This document shows, in pieces, positions 1-6,341 of a DNA stretch of 21,246 bases (positions are counted from its first letter, which is position 1; each line of letters opens with the position of its first letter). The stretch comes from CANKHA01 sp040877285 (GTDB lineage Bacteria; Pseudomonadota; Alphaproteobacteria; Rhizobiales; Xanthobacteraceae): the NCBI GenBank assembly GCA_040877285.1, contig JBBDNZ010000121.1:1-21246 (forward strand). Direction: 5' to 3'. The position numbers and the translations under genes are program-made. The notes beneath the pieces were generated by a model, which was not told where the DNA came from, ran no database searches, and worked only from the letters and a program-made list of their open reading frames with translations.

Positions 1-15
1 ACGGCGCCAAGATAG

Positions 16-579
16 TTACCGCGGCGCGCGCTTGGCCAAAATTCGTTGCAACGTGCGGCGGTGCATGTTGAGGCGGCGCGCGGTCTCCGAAACATTGCGG
101 CCGCACAGCTCATAGATGCGCTGGATATGCTCCCAGCGCACCCGGTCCGCCGACATGGGATTGGCCGGCGGCTCGGCCTTCTTGGTGTCCCGCGCAAGCA
201 GCGCCGTCACCACGTCGTCGGCGTCCACCGGCTTGGCGAGGTAATCCACCGCGCCAAGTTTTACCGCGGTCACCGCGGTGGCGATGTTTCCGTAGCCGGT
301 CAAGATAATTGCACGCGCTTCGGGACGCGAATGCTTGAGTGCGGAGATGACATCGAGGCCGTTGCCGTCGCCGAGCCGCATGTCCACCACCGCGAAAGCG
401 GGCGCGGCCCGTTCGACCTGCTGCAAGCCTTCCGCCACCGACTCCGCCGTCGTTACCGCAAAGCCGCGGCTTTGCATGGCGCTGGCGAGGCGCTGAAGGA
501 ACGGCCTGTCGTCCTCGACGATCAGCAGCGTGCGCTCGCCCGGAACGCTCTTTGCAACCAGCTCGTTGAACTCATTCAT
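16..579 (-). CDS. regA: RegA/ActR/PrrA-family redox response regulator
   Basis: This is a 187-residue DNA-binding response regulator, the output half of the RegB/RegA redox system. In proteobacteria that system controls photosynthesis, nitrogen fixation, respiration and CO2 fixation genes. The receiver domain (about residues 16-130) shows the acidic pair DD23-24, the phospho-acceptor Asp66 in VVDMRLGDGNG, Thr94 in ILTGYG and Lys116 in LAKPVD. After a Pro-rich linker (about 133-143), the C-terminal Fis-type helix-turn-helix at about 161-181 (NVSETARRLNMHRRTLQRIL) is the hallmark of RegA, nearly invariant in the family, and ends the protein. The ATG overlaps the regB stop (ATGA), so the two are almost certainly co-transcribed and translationally coupled. 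In rhizobia the orthologue may be called regR or actR. The family assignment is very secure; the target genes here are unknown. Confidence 0.96.
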   Translation of the reverse strand: MNEFNELVAKSVPGERTLLIVEDDRPFLQRLASAMQSRGFAVTTAESVAEGLQQVERAAPAFAVVDMRLGDGNGLDVISALKHSRPEARAIILTGYGNIATAVTAVKLGAVDYLAKPVDADDVVTALLARDTKKAEPPANPMSADRVRWEHIQRIYELCGRNVSETARRLNMHRRTLQRILAKRAPR

Positions 580-1985
580 GGCGCATTCGCTTTCGTGAGG
601 TTCTGTGAGTTTTCCGGCGCTTCTGTCCGGCTGTCAGTGTTTGCATTATACCAGGAAAATTCCTCCAGTCGCCCTTGTTCCGGAATTCGATATTCGAAGT
701 CGCTGCGTGTCCAGTGCATTGCAACCTCGGCGCCGAATTCCGGATTTTTGCGGTTCTTAAAGTTGAGCGTCGCGCCGGAGCGCTCAAGCAGAGTCTTGGC
801 GATAAAGAAGCCCAAGCCAAGCCCGGTTTCCCCGGTTTCTTCCTTTCCCCGCAGCCGGCGGGTCGTCACATAGGGCTCGCCGAGGCGGTCCATAACCTCG
901 CCGGAGAAGCCCGGACCGTCGTCGCGAATGGTGATCGCGACCTCATCCTGATTCCACGCCGCTATGACCTCGACACGCCCGCGCGCGAAATCGACCGCGT
1001 TCTCGACCAAATTGCCGAGCCCGTAAACGATGGCGGGATTGCGCGCACCGAGCGGCTCAAGCGCCCGGTCGGACGGCAGCGCCACGTCGATGGCGATGTC
1101 GAAATCGCGGTGCGGCGCGACGACTTCCTCGATCAAGGCCGACAGCCGCAGGCGGTCGAAAGGCTCGCCGCTCGCAGACAATTCCGTAATTTTGGCCAGG
1201 ATGTCGCGGCAGCGTTGCGCCTGTTCGCGCAACAGTCGCACGTCGGCGCCATGGCGCGATTCCGAGGAGATGGCGCGTTCCAGTTCCTTGGCGATGACGG
1301 CGATGGTGGAAAGCGGCGTGCCGAGCTCGTGCGCCGCCGCGGCGGCAAGGCCGTCAAGTTGCGACAGATGCTGCTCGCGCGCCAGCACGAGTTCGGTGGC
1401 CGCCAGCGCCTCGGCAAGCTGGCGCGCTTCCTCGGTGATCTGCCAGGCATAGACACCGATGAAGCCCATGCCGATCAGGATGGAGAGCCACACGCCCATC
1501 ATGTAGATCGCCGGCAGTTCCAGCGGATCTTCCGCGTTCCACGGCAGCGGGTAGTGCACGAAGACAAGCACGGTGGCGCAGAGCACGGCGAAGGCGCCGA
1601 GGACGACCGTCATGCGCGGCGGCAGCGCGGTGGCGGAAATCAGAACCGGTGCGAGAAACAGAAAAGAGAAGGGGTTTTGCAGCCCGCCGGTGAGAAAAAG
1701 CAGCACCGCGAGTTCGGCAATGTCGAAGGCCAGAAGCCATGCCGCCCGGTCGGGCTCCAGCCGCTGCGTCGGCCGAAAGCGCACGCGCAGCGCGATATTG
1801 ACGCCGGCGGACAGCGCGATCACGGCAAGGCAAGCCCAGATCGGCACGCGGAATCCGAGGCCGTAGTGCACCACGAGCACCGCGGTGGTCTGGCCGGCCA
1901 CGCTGAGCCAGCGCAGGCGCATCAGCGTATCGAGCCGCACGTTGCGTAGGAGGCGCTGCGGCTGGTTCAAATGGAAGCCCTGCAT
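576..1985 (-). CDS. regB: RegB/PrrB/ActS-family redox sensor histidine kinase
   Basis: This is a 469-residue membrane histidine kinase that phosphorylates RegA in response to redox state. The N-terminal part (about residues 22-185) has roughly six hydrophobic segments. It includes the ubiquinone-linked heptapeptide GGLQNPF (100-106), diagnostic of RegB. The H-box AAAAHELGTPLSTI holds the phospho-accepting His219. Cys259 in QRCRDIL matches the redox-active cysteine known in RegB. The ATPase domain shows the N-box NLVENA (about 325-330), DDGPGF (355-360) and GLGLGF (388-393). All key residues are present, so the kinase should be active and redox-responsive. The start is an ATG with no visible Shine-Dalgarno sequence; a TAGAAT hexamer ends 6 bases before it. 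The last 40 residues extend past the kinase fold and look unstructured. The gene is divergent from an ABC exporter and lies upstream of regA, with no senC between them. Confidence 0.96.
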   Translation of the reverse strand: MQGFHLNQPQRLLRNVRLDTLMRLRWLSVAGQTTAVLVVHYGLGFRVPIWACLAVIALSAGVNIALRVRFRPTQRLEPDRAAWLLAFDIAELAVLLFLTGGLQNPFSFLFLAPVLISATALPPRMTVVLGAFAVLCATVLVFVHYPLPWNAEDPLELPAIYMMGVWLSILIGMGFIGVYAWQITEEARQLAEALAATELVLAREQHLSQLDGLAAAAAHELGTPLSTIAVIAKELERAISSESRHGADVRLLREQAQRCRDILAKITELSASGEPFDRLRLSALIEEVVAPHRDFDIAIDVALPSDRALEPLGARNPAIVYGLGNLVENAVDFARGRVEVIAAWNQDEVAITIRDDGPGFSGEVMDRLGEPYVTTRRLRGKEETGETGLGLGFFIAKTLLERSGATLNFKNRKNPEFGAEVAMHWTRSDFEYRIPEQGRLEEFSWYNANTDSRTEAPENSQNLTKANAP

Positions 1986-2008
1986 TGTGCTATTCTAGCG
2001 AAGCCCGC

Positions 2009-2031
2009 CGCCGCCGCCTAATGCGGCGGCG
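2009..2031. repeat. GC-rich hairpin in the regB/ABC divergent gap
   Basis: A perfect 9-bp inverted repeat, CGCCGCCGC (2009-2017) and GCGGCGGCG (2023-2031), flanks a 5-base loop CTAAT. It lies in the 142-base gap between the divergent regB and ABC-exporter genes. It could form a strong hairpin in a leader transcript of either gene. There is no T-run after it on either strand, so it is not a standard intrinsic terminator. Its function is unknown. Confidence 0.5.
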
Positions 2032-2127
2032 ATGCGGCCAAGTGTCGTCAACTGCCGTCGCGGGCGGCCAAAGTCGTCCCGGAAAGGCTTGCGAAAGAGG
2101 AGCCGGAACGTCAATTCTCTACCCGCC

Positions 2128-2901
2128 ATGCCGTCCTCGTCCCTCAGCCCACCGGCCCCTGCCGTCGGCGTCGATCGCGTCGTTAAAGTTTACAAGGCGA
2201 CGACCGCCGTCGCCGGTATTTCCTTCCAGCTTCCGCCCGGCTCCATGACCGCGCTGCTCGGCGGCAACGGCGCCGGCAAGACCACGACCATCGCCATGAT
2301 CATGGGCCTGACCACGCCCACCTCCGGCGGCGTCACCGTGCTCGGCGCGCAGATGCCGCGCCAGCGCTATCGGGTGCTGCATCGCATGAATTTCGAGAGT
2401 CCCTATGTGGACATGCCGATGCGGCTGACGGTGCGGCAAAACCTTACCGTCTTTGCCGGGCTTTATGGCGTCGAAGACGTCCGTGCGCGCATCGCGACTT
2501 TAGCCGAGGAATTGAATCTGACCGAGCTGCTCGACCGGGCGACGGGCAAGCTGTCATCCGGGCAGAAGACCCGCGTCTCGCTCGCCAAATCTCTTCTCAA
2601 TCAGCCGGAAGTTCTCCTGCTCGATGAGCCGACCGCTTCCTTGGATCCCGACACCGCGGACTGGGTGCGCGCGCGGCTGGAACGCTACCGCGCGGAACGC
2701 GGCGCGACGGTGCTGCTCGCCTCCCACAATATGGCGGAAGTCGAACGCCTGTGCGACCGCGTGATCATGCTCAAGAGCGGGCGGATCGAGGACGACGATT
2801 CCCCCCAGCGCCTTTTGGCGCGCTACGGCCGCCGCACGCTGGAGGAGGTCTTTCTCGACGTCGCGCGCGGACGCGGCGGCGCCCAGGAGGCGGCGCAATG
2901 A
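2128..2901 (+). CDS. ABC-2 type exporter, ATP-binding subunit
   Basis: This is a 257-residue ABC ATPase that should power the membrane protein encoded next to it. Visible motifs, counted from the chosen start, are Walker A GGNGAGKTTT (45-54), signature LSSGQKT (142-148), Walker B VLLLDEPTASLD (about 162-173) and switch His200 in LLASHNM. Around residues 88-93, where the Q-loop is expected, the sequence reads NFESPY without the usual Gln. The class resembles NodI/CcmA-like exporters of the DrrA type (ABC-2). The reading frame is open upstream to 2032, but those residues are low-complexity and lack homology-like content, so the ATG at 2128 is preferred. A purine-rich GAGGAG lies 25 bases upstream, too far for a good ribosome site. 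The stop overlaps the next start (ATGA). The substrate cannot be told from sequence. Confidence 0.93.
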   Translation: MPSSSLSPPAPAVGVDRVVKVYKATTAVAGISFQLPPGSMTALLGGNGAGKTTTIAMIMGLTTPTSGGVTVLGAQMPRQRYRVLHRMNFESPYVDMPMRLTVRQNLTVFAGLYGVEDVRARIATLAEELNLTELLDRATGKLSSGQKTRVSLAKSLLNQPEVLLLDEPTASLDPDTADWVRARLERYRAERGATVLLASHNMAEVERLCDRVIMLKSGRIEDDDSPQRLLARYGRRTLEEVFLDVARGRGGAQEAAQ

Positions 2902-3719
2902 GCGCGCATCCGCAGGCGCAAGCCGGTTTCTCGTGGCGGCGCGTCGGCACGATGGTGCTGCGCTATTGGTATCTTCTGCGTTCGTCCTGGCCGCGCCAGC
3001 TTGAACTGATTTATTGGCCGCTCGTGCAGGTCATGACCTGGGGTCTGATCCAGATTTATATCGGTCAGCATTCCGGATTTTTCGCCCGCGCCGGCGGAAC
3101 CCTGATCGGCGCCATGCTGCTGTGGGAAATCCTGTTTCGCGGCCAGGTCGGATTCTCCGTCTCGTTCCTCGAAGAAATGTGGGCGCGCAACCTGGGCAAT
3201 CTGATGATGAGTCCGCTGCGGCCGACGGAATTCGTCGCCGCGCTCATGACCATGAGCCTGATGCGTCTGGTGCTCGGCATCGTGCCGGTGTCGCTCGTCG
3301 CCATCGTTTTTTTCGGCTTCAATCTCTACGGCTTTGGGTTGGCGCTGGCGGCCTTCTTCGCCAACCTCATCCTGACGAGCTGGGCGATCGGCATCCTCAT
3401 TTCCGGCCTGCTGCTGCGTCATGGCCTCGGTGCGGAAAGCTTGGCCTGGACGGTGACCTTTGTGCTGCTGCCGCTCGCTTGCGTCTATTATCCCGTCTCC
3501 GTGCTGCCGGACTGGCTGCAGCCCGTCGCCTGGATGCTGCCTCCCACCTATGTGTTCGAAGGGATGCGGGCCTTGGTGATCGACCACGTCTTCCGCGCCG
3601 ACCTGATGCTTTCGGCGCTCGCGCTCAACATCGTCTTTTTTGGCGCTGCGGTCGTGGCTTTCCTGCGCCTGGTGGAAAGCGCGCGGCGCCAGGGCATGCT
3701 GCTGCAAACCGGTGAATAA
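2898..3719 (+). CDS. ABC-2 type exporter, permease subunit
   Basis: This is a 273-residue integral membrane protein with about six hydrophobic segments (roughly 36-56, 66-80, 112-140, 143-172, 183-203, 237-256), typical of NodJ/DrrB-like ABC-2 permeases. The cytoplasmic loop EEMWARNLGNLMMSPLRPTEF (about residues 92-112) is the usual coupling region contacting the ATPase. The segment PVSVLPDWLQPVAWMLPPTYVFEGMR (about 199-224, shown in part by its PVSVLP and PPTYVFEGMR ends) is the conserved periplasmic turn of this family. The ATG is preceded by a strong AGGAGG (2885-2890) with 7-base spacing and overlaps the ATPase stop codon, so the two subunits form a coupled pair. A lipid, polysaccharide or drug substrate is possible; nothing here decides it. 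Confidence 0.93.
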   Translation: MSAHPQAQAGFSWRRVGTMVLRYWYLLRSSWPRQLELIYWPLVQVMTWGLIQIYIGQHSGFFARAGGTLIGAMLLWEILFRGQVGFSVSFLEEMWARNLGNLMMSPLRPTEFVAALMTMSLMRLVLGIVPVSLVAIVFFGFNLYGFGLALAAFFANLILTSWAIGILISGLLLRHGLGAESLAWTVTFVLLPLACVYYPVSVLPDWLQPVAWMLPPTYVFEGMRALVIDHVFRADLMLSALALNIVFFGAAVVAFLRLVESARRQGMLLQTGE

Positions 3720-3890
3720 GCGCCTTTCGCCTGGGTTTCCCCGCCCGGTAACGAAGGGTGAAACGTCTTTCATTATATTGACGCAATGGGGAAAAGACGA
3801 CAATCTGTTGCAGCGCAACAAGACGGACCTCCTGCCGTGGCCATAGGTGAATTCGCCGGCGAGGCCGCCGCATCGCCGGAAGACGGGCTG

Positions 3891-5174
3891 ATGCTGGCGA
3901 CGCCGATGTATTGGTTCTATGAGATGAACCATGCGGCGCTCAATCCCTCGCGGGCGCTCGCGGAAGCCGCCCGCTTCTTCTACAAGAATCCGGTCAATCC
4001 TCTTTCGCATACCTATTTCGGAAAATCGGCCGCCGCCGCCGCCGAGGTGTTCGAGCGCGCCACGCGCCGCTATGCCCAGCCGGAATGGGACATTGCCTCC
4101 ACGCAGGCCGGCGGAGAACGTGTGCCGGTTCACATCGACACGATCTGGCAACGGCCTTTCTGCCGGCTGCTGCACTTCGAGCGCGGCTTCGTGCATCCGC
4201 CGAAACGGCCGCAGCCCAAGGTCCTCATCGTCGCGCCGCTCTCCGGGCACTTTGCGACGCTGCTGCGCGGCACCGTCGAGGCTTTCCTGCCGCAGCACGA
4301 CGTCTACGTCACCGAGTGGATCGATGCGCGCATGGTGCCGCTGACGCAAGGCGCCTTCGATCTCGATGACTATATCGACTATGTCATCGCCATGCTGCGC
4401 GTGCTCGGCGGCTATACCCATGTGATCGCCATATGCCAGCCGTCGGTTCCCGTGCTCGCCGCCGTGGCGTTGATGGAAGCGGAAAACGACCCCGATGCGC
4501 CCCGCTCCATGATCTTGATGGGCGGTCCGATCGATACCCGCTGCAATCCCACCGAGGTGAACCAGCTTGCCGAGCAGCGCGGCGTCGATTGGTTCCGCCG
4601 TCACGTCATTACCAAAGTGCCGTTCCCTCACCCCGGCTTCATGCGCGACGTGTACCCCGGCTTTCTTCAGCTGCACGGCTTCGTCAGCATGAATCTTAAC
4701 CGTCACATCGAAGCGCACAAAAATCTTTTCCGGCATCTGGTCGAGGGCGACGGCGACTCGGCGCAGAAGCACCGCGAATTCTACGACGAATATCTCGCCG
4801 TCATGGATCTCGCCGCCGAATATTATTTGCAGACCGTCGATACCGTGTTTGTCCGCCACGCGCTGCCGAAGGGAGAGATGACCCATCGGGGCACCCCGGT
4901 CGATCCGGCGCGCATCCGGCGCGTCGCGCTGATGACGGTGGAGGGCGAAAACGACGATATTTCCGGCGTCGGCCAGACCGAAGCGGCGCATCGGCTCTGC
5001 GTCAACGTTCCGTCCGAGCGCAAGACGCATTATCTCGCGCGCGGCGTCGGTCACTATGGCGTCTTCAACGGTTCGCGCTTTCGCGCCGACATCGCGCCGC
5101 GCATCGCCGATTTCATTTCGTCCAACGACTCCGCGGCCGCACGCGCCGAAAGCAAGAATGGCCGCGTCGCCTAA
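3891..5174 (+). CDS. phaZ: Intracellular polyhydroxyalkanoate (PHB) depolymerase
   Basis: PhaZ hydrolyses native intracellular PHB granules to 3-hydroxybutyrate oligomers, mobilising stored carbon. The protein from this start has 427 residues. The catalytic triad of the Cupriavidus PhaZ1 family is visible: nucleophile Cys183 in AICQPSVPVLAA, Asp355 in VEGENDDISG, and His388 in GVGHYGVFNGSRF. Other family blocks are APLSGHFATLLRGTV, VTEWIDARMVP, MGGPIDTR, YPGFLQLHGFVSMN and FYDEYLAVMDLAAEYYL. The frame is also open from an ATG at 3786 (462 residues). I prefer 3891 because the family's N terminus begins near MYWFYEMNHAAL, because the triad numbering then matches the numbers recalled for PhaZ1, and because GGAAG lies just upstream. 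The gene follows the ABC permease by 171 bases (66 with the longer form), so it may have its own promoter. Confidence 0.92.
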   Translation: MLATPMYWFYEMNHAALNPSRALAEAARFFYKNPVNPLSHTYFGKSAAAAAEVFERATRRYAQPEWDIASTQAGGERVPVHIDTIWQRPFCRLLHFERGFVHPPKRPQPKVLIVAPLSGHFATLLRGTVEAFLPQHDVYVTEWIDARMVPLTQGAFDLDDYIDYVIAMLRVLGGYTHVIAICQPSVPVLAAVALMEAENDPDAPRSMILMGGPIDTRCNPTEVNQLAEQRGVDWFRRHVITKVPFPHPGFMRDVYPGFLQLHGFVSMNLNRHIEAHKNLFRHLVEGDGDSAQKHREFYDEYLAVMDLAAEYYLQTVDTVFVRHALPKGEMTHRGTPVDPARIRRVALMTVEGENDDISGVGQTEAAHRLCVNVPSERKTHYLARGVGHYGVFNGSRFRADIAPRIADFISSNDSAAARAESKNGRVA

Positions 5175-5367
5175 AGCGTCTTCCGTGCCAAAGCGGAACG
5201 GCGCCGTCGCAAACCGTGATTCGGACCCCGCCCGCAGCGGCTGGAAAATCAAAGGTTCATCCGCTTTTCTCGCCGCCGGCATGAAACATGGCGGCGTGAT
5301 TGCAGGCTAAGCTATTGTTATTTCTATATTTTATACGCCTCCCGGAACCCACCCTGGGCATCAATTA

Positions 5368-5375
5368 ATGGTTAA
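5368..5375 (-). promoter_or_regulatory. Possible CtrA half-site (TTAACCAT)
   Basis: The plus strand reads ATGGTTAA, which is TTAACCAT on the minus strand. This matches the short motif described for CtrA, the alphaproteobacterial cell-cycle regulator. It sits inside TTAATGGTTAAC, 132 bases before the YgjP-like start. An 8-base match can arise by chance, so this is only a candidate. Confidence 0.25.
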
Positions 5376-5417
5376 CTCCGCGCCCGGTAAGTGATCTAGG
5401 TTTCAATCGTCAGCCAA

Positions 5418-5463
5418 CCCAAGATGCTGAGGATTCCAGCAGCTAAAACCGCTGCATCTTGGG
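5418..5463. repeat. Perfect 10-bp inverted repeat before the YgjP-like gene
   Basis: CCCAAGATGC (5418-5427) is exactly complementary to GCATCTTGGG (5454-5463). A smaller stem, GCAGC (5439-5443) with GCTGC (5451-5455) around a 7-base loop, overlaps the right arm, so the two pairings partly compete. It lies 44-89 bases before the likely ATG. It could be a leader hairpin, a processing site or an operator. No T-run follows. Confidence 0.45.
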
Positions 5464-5506
5464 CCAGAGCTTTATTAATATTTGGGGGCTGTGCGCCGGC
5501 GGGAAT

Positions 5507-6331
5507 ATGGCAGTATTTCGCTCGACGGACCTTCCCCACTGGGCGCTCCCCATGCCTGTGCGTGCCTTATTGTATCGTCGGCCGAGCGAGCCGCAGGCGA
5601 TCAGCATCGCCTATGAAAAGAAGTTCTATCTGGTGCGGGTGCGCCGGCACCGTCAGGCGCGGCGCTACACGCTTCGCATCCAGACCGCCACCCGCGAAGT
5701 CGTGCTCACCATGCCGCCGCGCGGCAGCCTCAAGGAAGCGCAGAAATTCGCGCAAAAGCATGGCGGCTGGATTGCATCTCGTCTCGGCTGCTTGCCGGAA
5801 GCCGCGCCTTTTATCCCCGGCGTCTTGCTTCCCTTGCGCGGAGTTCCGCATCATATCGTGCATTGCCGCGATACGCGCGGCGTGGTGTGGACCGAAAGCA
5901 ACGGCTGCGGCGAACGTCTGCTATGTGTTGCGGGCGATCCGGCGCATATCAATCGCCGTGTCACCGATTTCCTCAAGCGCGAGGCCCGGCACGATCTGGA
6001 AAGGGCAAGCCGCCACTATGCGGAAAGGCTCGGCGCGCGGATCAAGCGCATTGCCATCCGCGATCCATCGAGCCGCTGGGGTTCTTGCTCCACCACCGGC
6101 GTGCTATCCTTTTCCTGGCGGCTGATCCTCGCGCCGTCCTTTGTGCTCGACTATCTGGCCGCGCACGAGGTGACCCATCTGATCGAGATGAACCATTCGG
6201 CCCGCTTCTGGCGCCTGCTGGAGCAGCTGTCGCCGGCGACCAAGCGGGCGAAGACGTGGCTCGATCTCCACGGCAACAATCTGCACGGCTATGGCCTGTC
6301 CGAGGGCAGGGCGCCGGTGGAATTCTTCTAG
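5507..6331 (+). CDS. YgjP-like (DUF45/SprT-type) zinc metallopeptidase
   Basis: This is a 274-residue putative metal-dependent hydrolase of the YgjP/DUF45 family. The diagnostic zincin motif is clear near the C terminus: HEVTH at 220-224 followed by the third ligand in NHSARFW (His230), with Glu221 as catalytic base. It is preceded by the family block SRWGSCSTTGVLSFSWRLIL (about residues 189-208) and followed by an amphipathic helix and a short tail. The N-terminal half is a basic, beta-rich region (YLVRVRRHRQARRYTLRIQ) also typical of the family. The frame opens at a TTG at 5459, but the ATG at 5507 is preferred; an ATG at 5552 is also possible. No signal peptide is seen, so it should be cytoplasmic. 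Substrates of this family are poorly known. Its end is only 10 bases from the convergent PBP gene. Confidence 0.88.
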   Translation: MAVFRSTDLPHWALPMPVRALLYRRPSEPQAISIAYEKKFYLVRVRRHRQARRYTLRIQTATREVVLTMPPRGSLKEAQKFAQKHGGWIASRLGCLPEAAPFIPGVLLPLRGVPHHIVHCRDTRGVVWTESNGCGERLLCVAGDPAHINRRVTDFLKREARHDLERASRHYAERLGARIKRIAIRDPSSRWGSCSTTGVLSFSWRLILAPSFVLDYLAAHEVTHLIEMNHSARFWRLLEQLSPATKRAKTWLDLHGNNLHGYGLSEGRAPVEFF

Positions 6332-6341
6332 CCGGCGCCGG

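Larger units (their letters stand above)
5175..5506. other. 332-base gap between phaZ and the YgjP-like gene
   Basis: No convincing gene is seen here. From about 5311 to 5336 it holds an AT-rich stretch (TTGTTATTTCTATATTTTAT), unlike the GC-rich surroundings. It also contains a CtrA-like half-site (5368-5375, minus strand) and an inverted repeat (5418-5463). It probably contains the promoter and leader of the downstream metallopeptidase gene. A 50-codon open frame, 5158-5310, starts inside the end of phaZ; I do not accept it as a gene. Confidence 0.6.

Noticed and set aside
46..873. A 275-codon plus-strand frame opposite regA and the end of regB
   Set aside because: It is antisense to two diagnostic RegB/RegA proteins; there is no domain and the composition is shadow-like.
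3720..3785. A possible promoter for phaZ around TATATT (3774-3779)
   Set aside because: No acceptable -35 hexamer lies at the right distance, so I could not support a promoter call.
2823..5282. A very long open frame (819 codons) on the minus strand, opposite the ABC permease and phaZ
   Set aside because: It is antisense to two clearly homologous genes, is rich in His, Arg, Gly and Asp as expected from reverse-frame GC-rich DNA, and shows no recognisable domain.
5158..5310. A 50-codon small frame starting in the last codons of phaZ and running into the gap
   Set aside because: It has no ribosome site, no recognisable similarity, and continues an open frame already inside phaZ; it is more likely chance.
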